Below, piece by piece: positions 14,179 through 14,353 of a DNA stretch of 14,353 bases. Position 1 is the stretch's first letter. Each line of letters starts with the position of its first letter. Origin of the DNA: Syntrophothermus sp. UBA1445. Its GTDB lineage: Bacteria > Bacillota > Syntrophomonadia > Syntrophomonadales > DTU052. Position numbers and translations under genes: made by a program. A model generated the notes under the pieces. The model had not been told where the DNA came from. It searched no databases and saw nothing but the letters and a program-made list of their open reading frames with translations. The stretch lies in contig DCTH01000246.1 in the NCBI GenBank assembly GCA_002329495.1, positions 481-14,833 of the forward strand, in the 5' to 3' direction.

Positions 14179-14353
14179 ATGATTTCGCCGATCGAGGTCA
14201 GAAGGCGGGAGTTTAGTCGCAGCCTCAGAGGATACAGCCGAGAAGAGGTGGATTCCTTTCTAAGTGGCGTTTCCGAAGAGTTTGAAAGGCTTTACCGGGA
14301 GAACGCTGAACTGAAGGAGGCCGTTCAGAGAGCAGAACTGGACATGGCCAAAT
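14179..14353 (+). CDS. divIVA: DivIVA family protein, N-terminal part (cut by window end)
   Basis: DivIVA binds negatively curved membrane at poles and septa and recruits division or sporulation partners. Only the first 58 codons are inside the window. They read MISPIEVRRREFSRSLRGYSREEVDSFL, the typical DivIVA N-terminal membrane-binding domain (F..SLRGY..EEVD.FL), followed by the start of a charged coiled coil (EEFERLYRENAELKEAVQRAELDMAK). The start is ATG 14179 with GAAAGGGGG at 14164-14172. Its place after the sepF-ylmG block matches the Gram-positive division cluster. The gap to the U32 gene is 52 bases, with no clear promoter or terminator. Confidence 0.93.
   Translation, partial: MISPIEVRRREFSRSLRGYSREEVDSFLSGVSEEFERLYRENAELKEAVQRAELDMAK

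Overview
The window reads as chromosomal DNA from an anaerobic, endospore-forming Gram-positive bacterium (Firmicutes, class Clostridia; a Syntrophomonas-like lineage is possible, but that is only an impression). The evidence is spoIIR and a YlmC/YmxH gene (sporulation), an oxygen-sensitive class III ribonucleotide reductase with its activase (anaerobic life), and the sepF-ylmG-divIVA division block typical of Gram-positives. Many genes start with GTG or TTG behind strong purine-rich ribosome binding sites. I saw no tRNA, rRNA, CRISPR array or insertion sequence. No gene-free stretch exceeds 300 bases.

Layout. Positions 30-1005 hold spoIIR, which ends at a clear intrinsic terminator, and a small PRC-barrel ylmC-type gene. 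Positions 1094-5734 hold a deoxyribonucleotide-synthesis operon, nrdR-nrdD-nrdG. A pair of NrdR boxes 32 bp apart flanks an extended -10 promoter in front of nrdR. nrdD is interrupted in frame by a 525-residue intein with a LAGLIDADG homing endonuclease. Removing it leaves a 672-residue reductase with all recognisable catalytic residues. Positions 5815-6132 hold a lone minus-strand gene for a zinc-ribbon/DUF2007 protein. It converges on nrdG, and a long imperfect stem-loop lies between them.

Positions 6269-12108 form a tightly packed run of eight genes: pgeF (ylmD), an OmpR-family response regulator, a PAS-type histidine kinase without membrane segments, a single-pass HlyD-like protein, ylmE (YggS/PLPBP), sepF, proC and ylmG (YggT). 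This is the known ylmD-ylmE-sepF-ylmG-divIVA neighbourhood with a two-component system, an HlyD-like protein and proC inserted. A U32-family protein (12207-14126) with two similar cysteine modules follows. The window ends inside divIVA.

How the parts fit. NrdR would sense the nucleotide pool through its ATP cone and shut off its own operon; NrdG would activate spliced NrdD by making a glycyl radical. SepF and DivIVA act at the division septum or pole, with YlmE and YlmG as conserved companions. What the two-component system and HlyD-like protein do in this neighbourhood cannot be read from the sequence. The items most worth a second look are the intein in NrdD, the tandem NrdR boxes and the duplicated four-cysteine pattern in the U32 protein.
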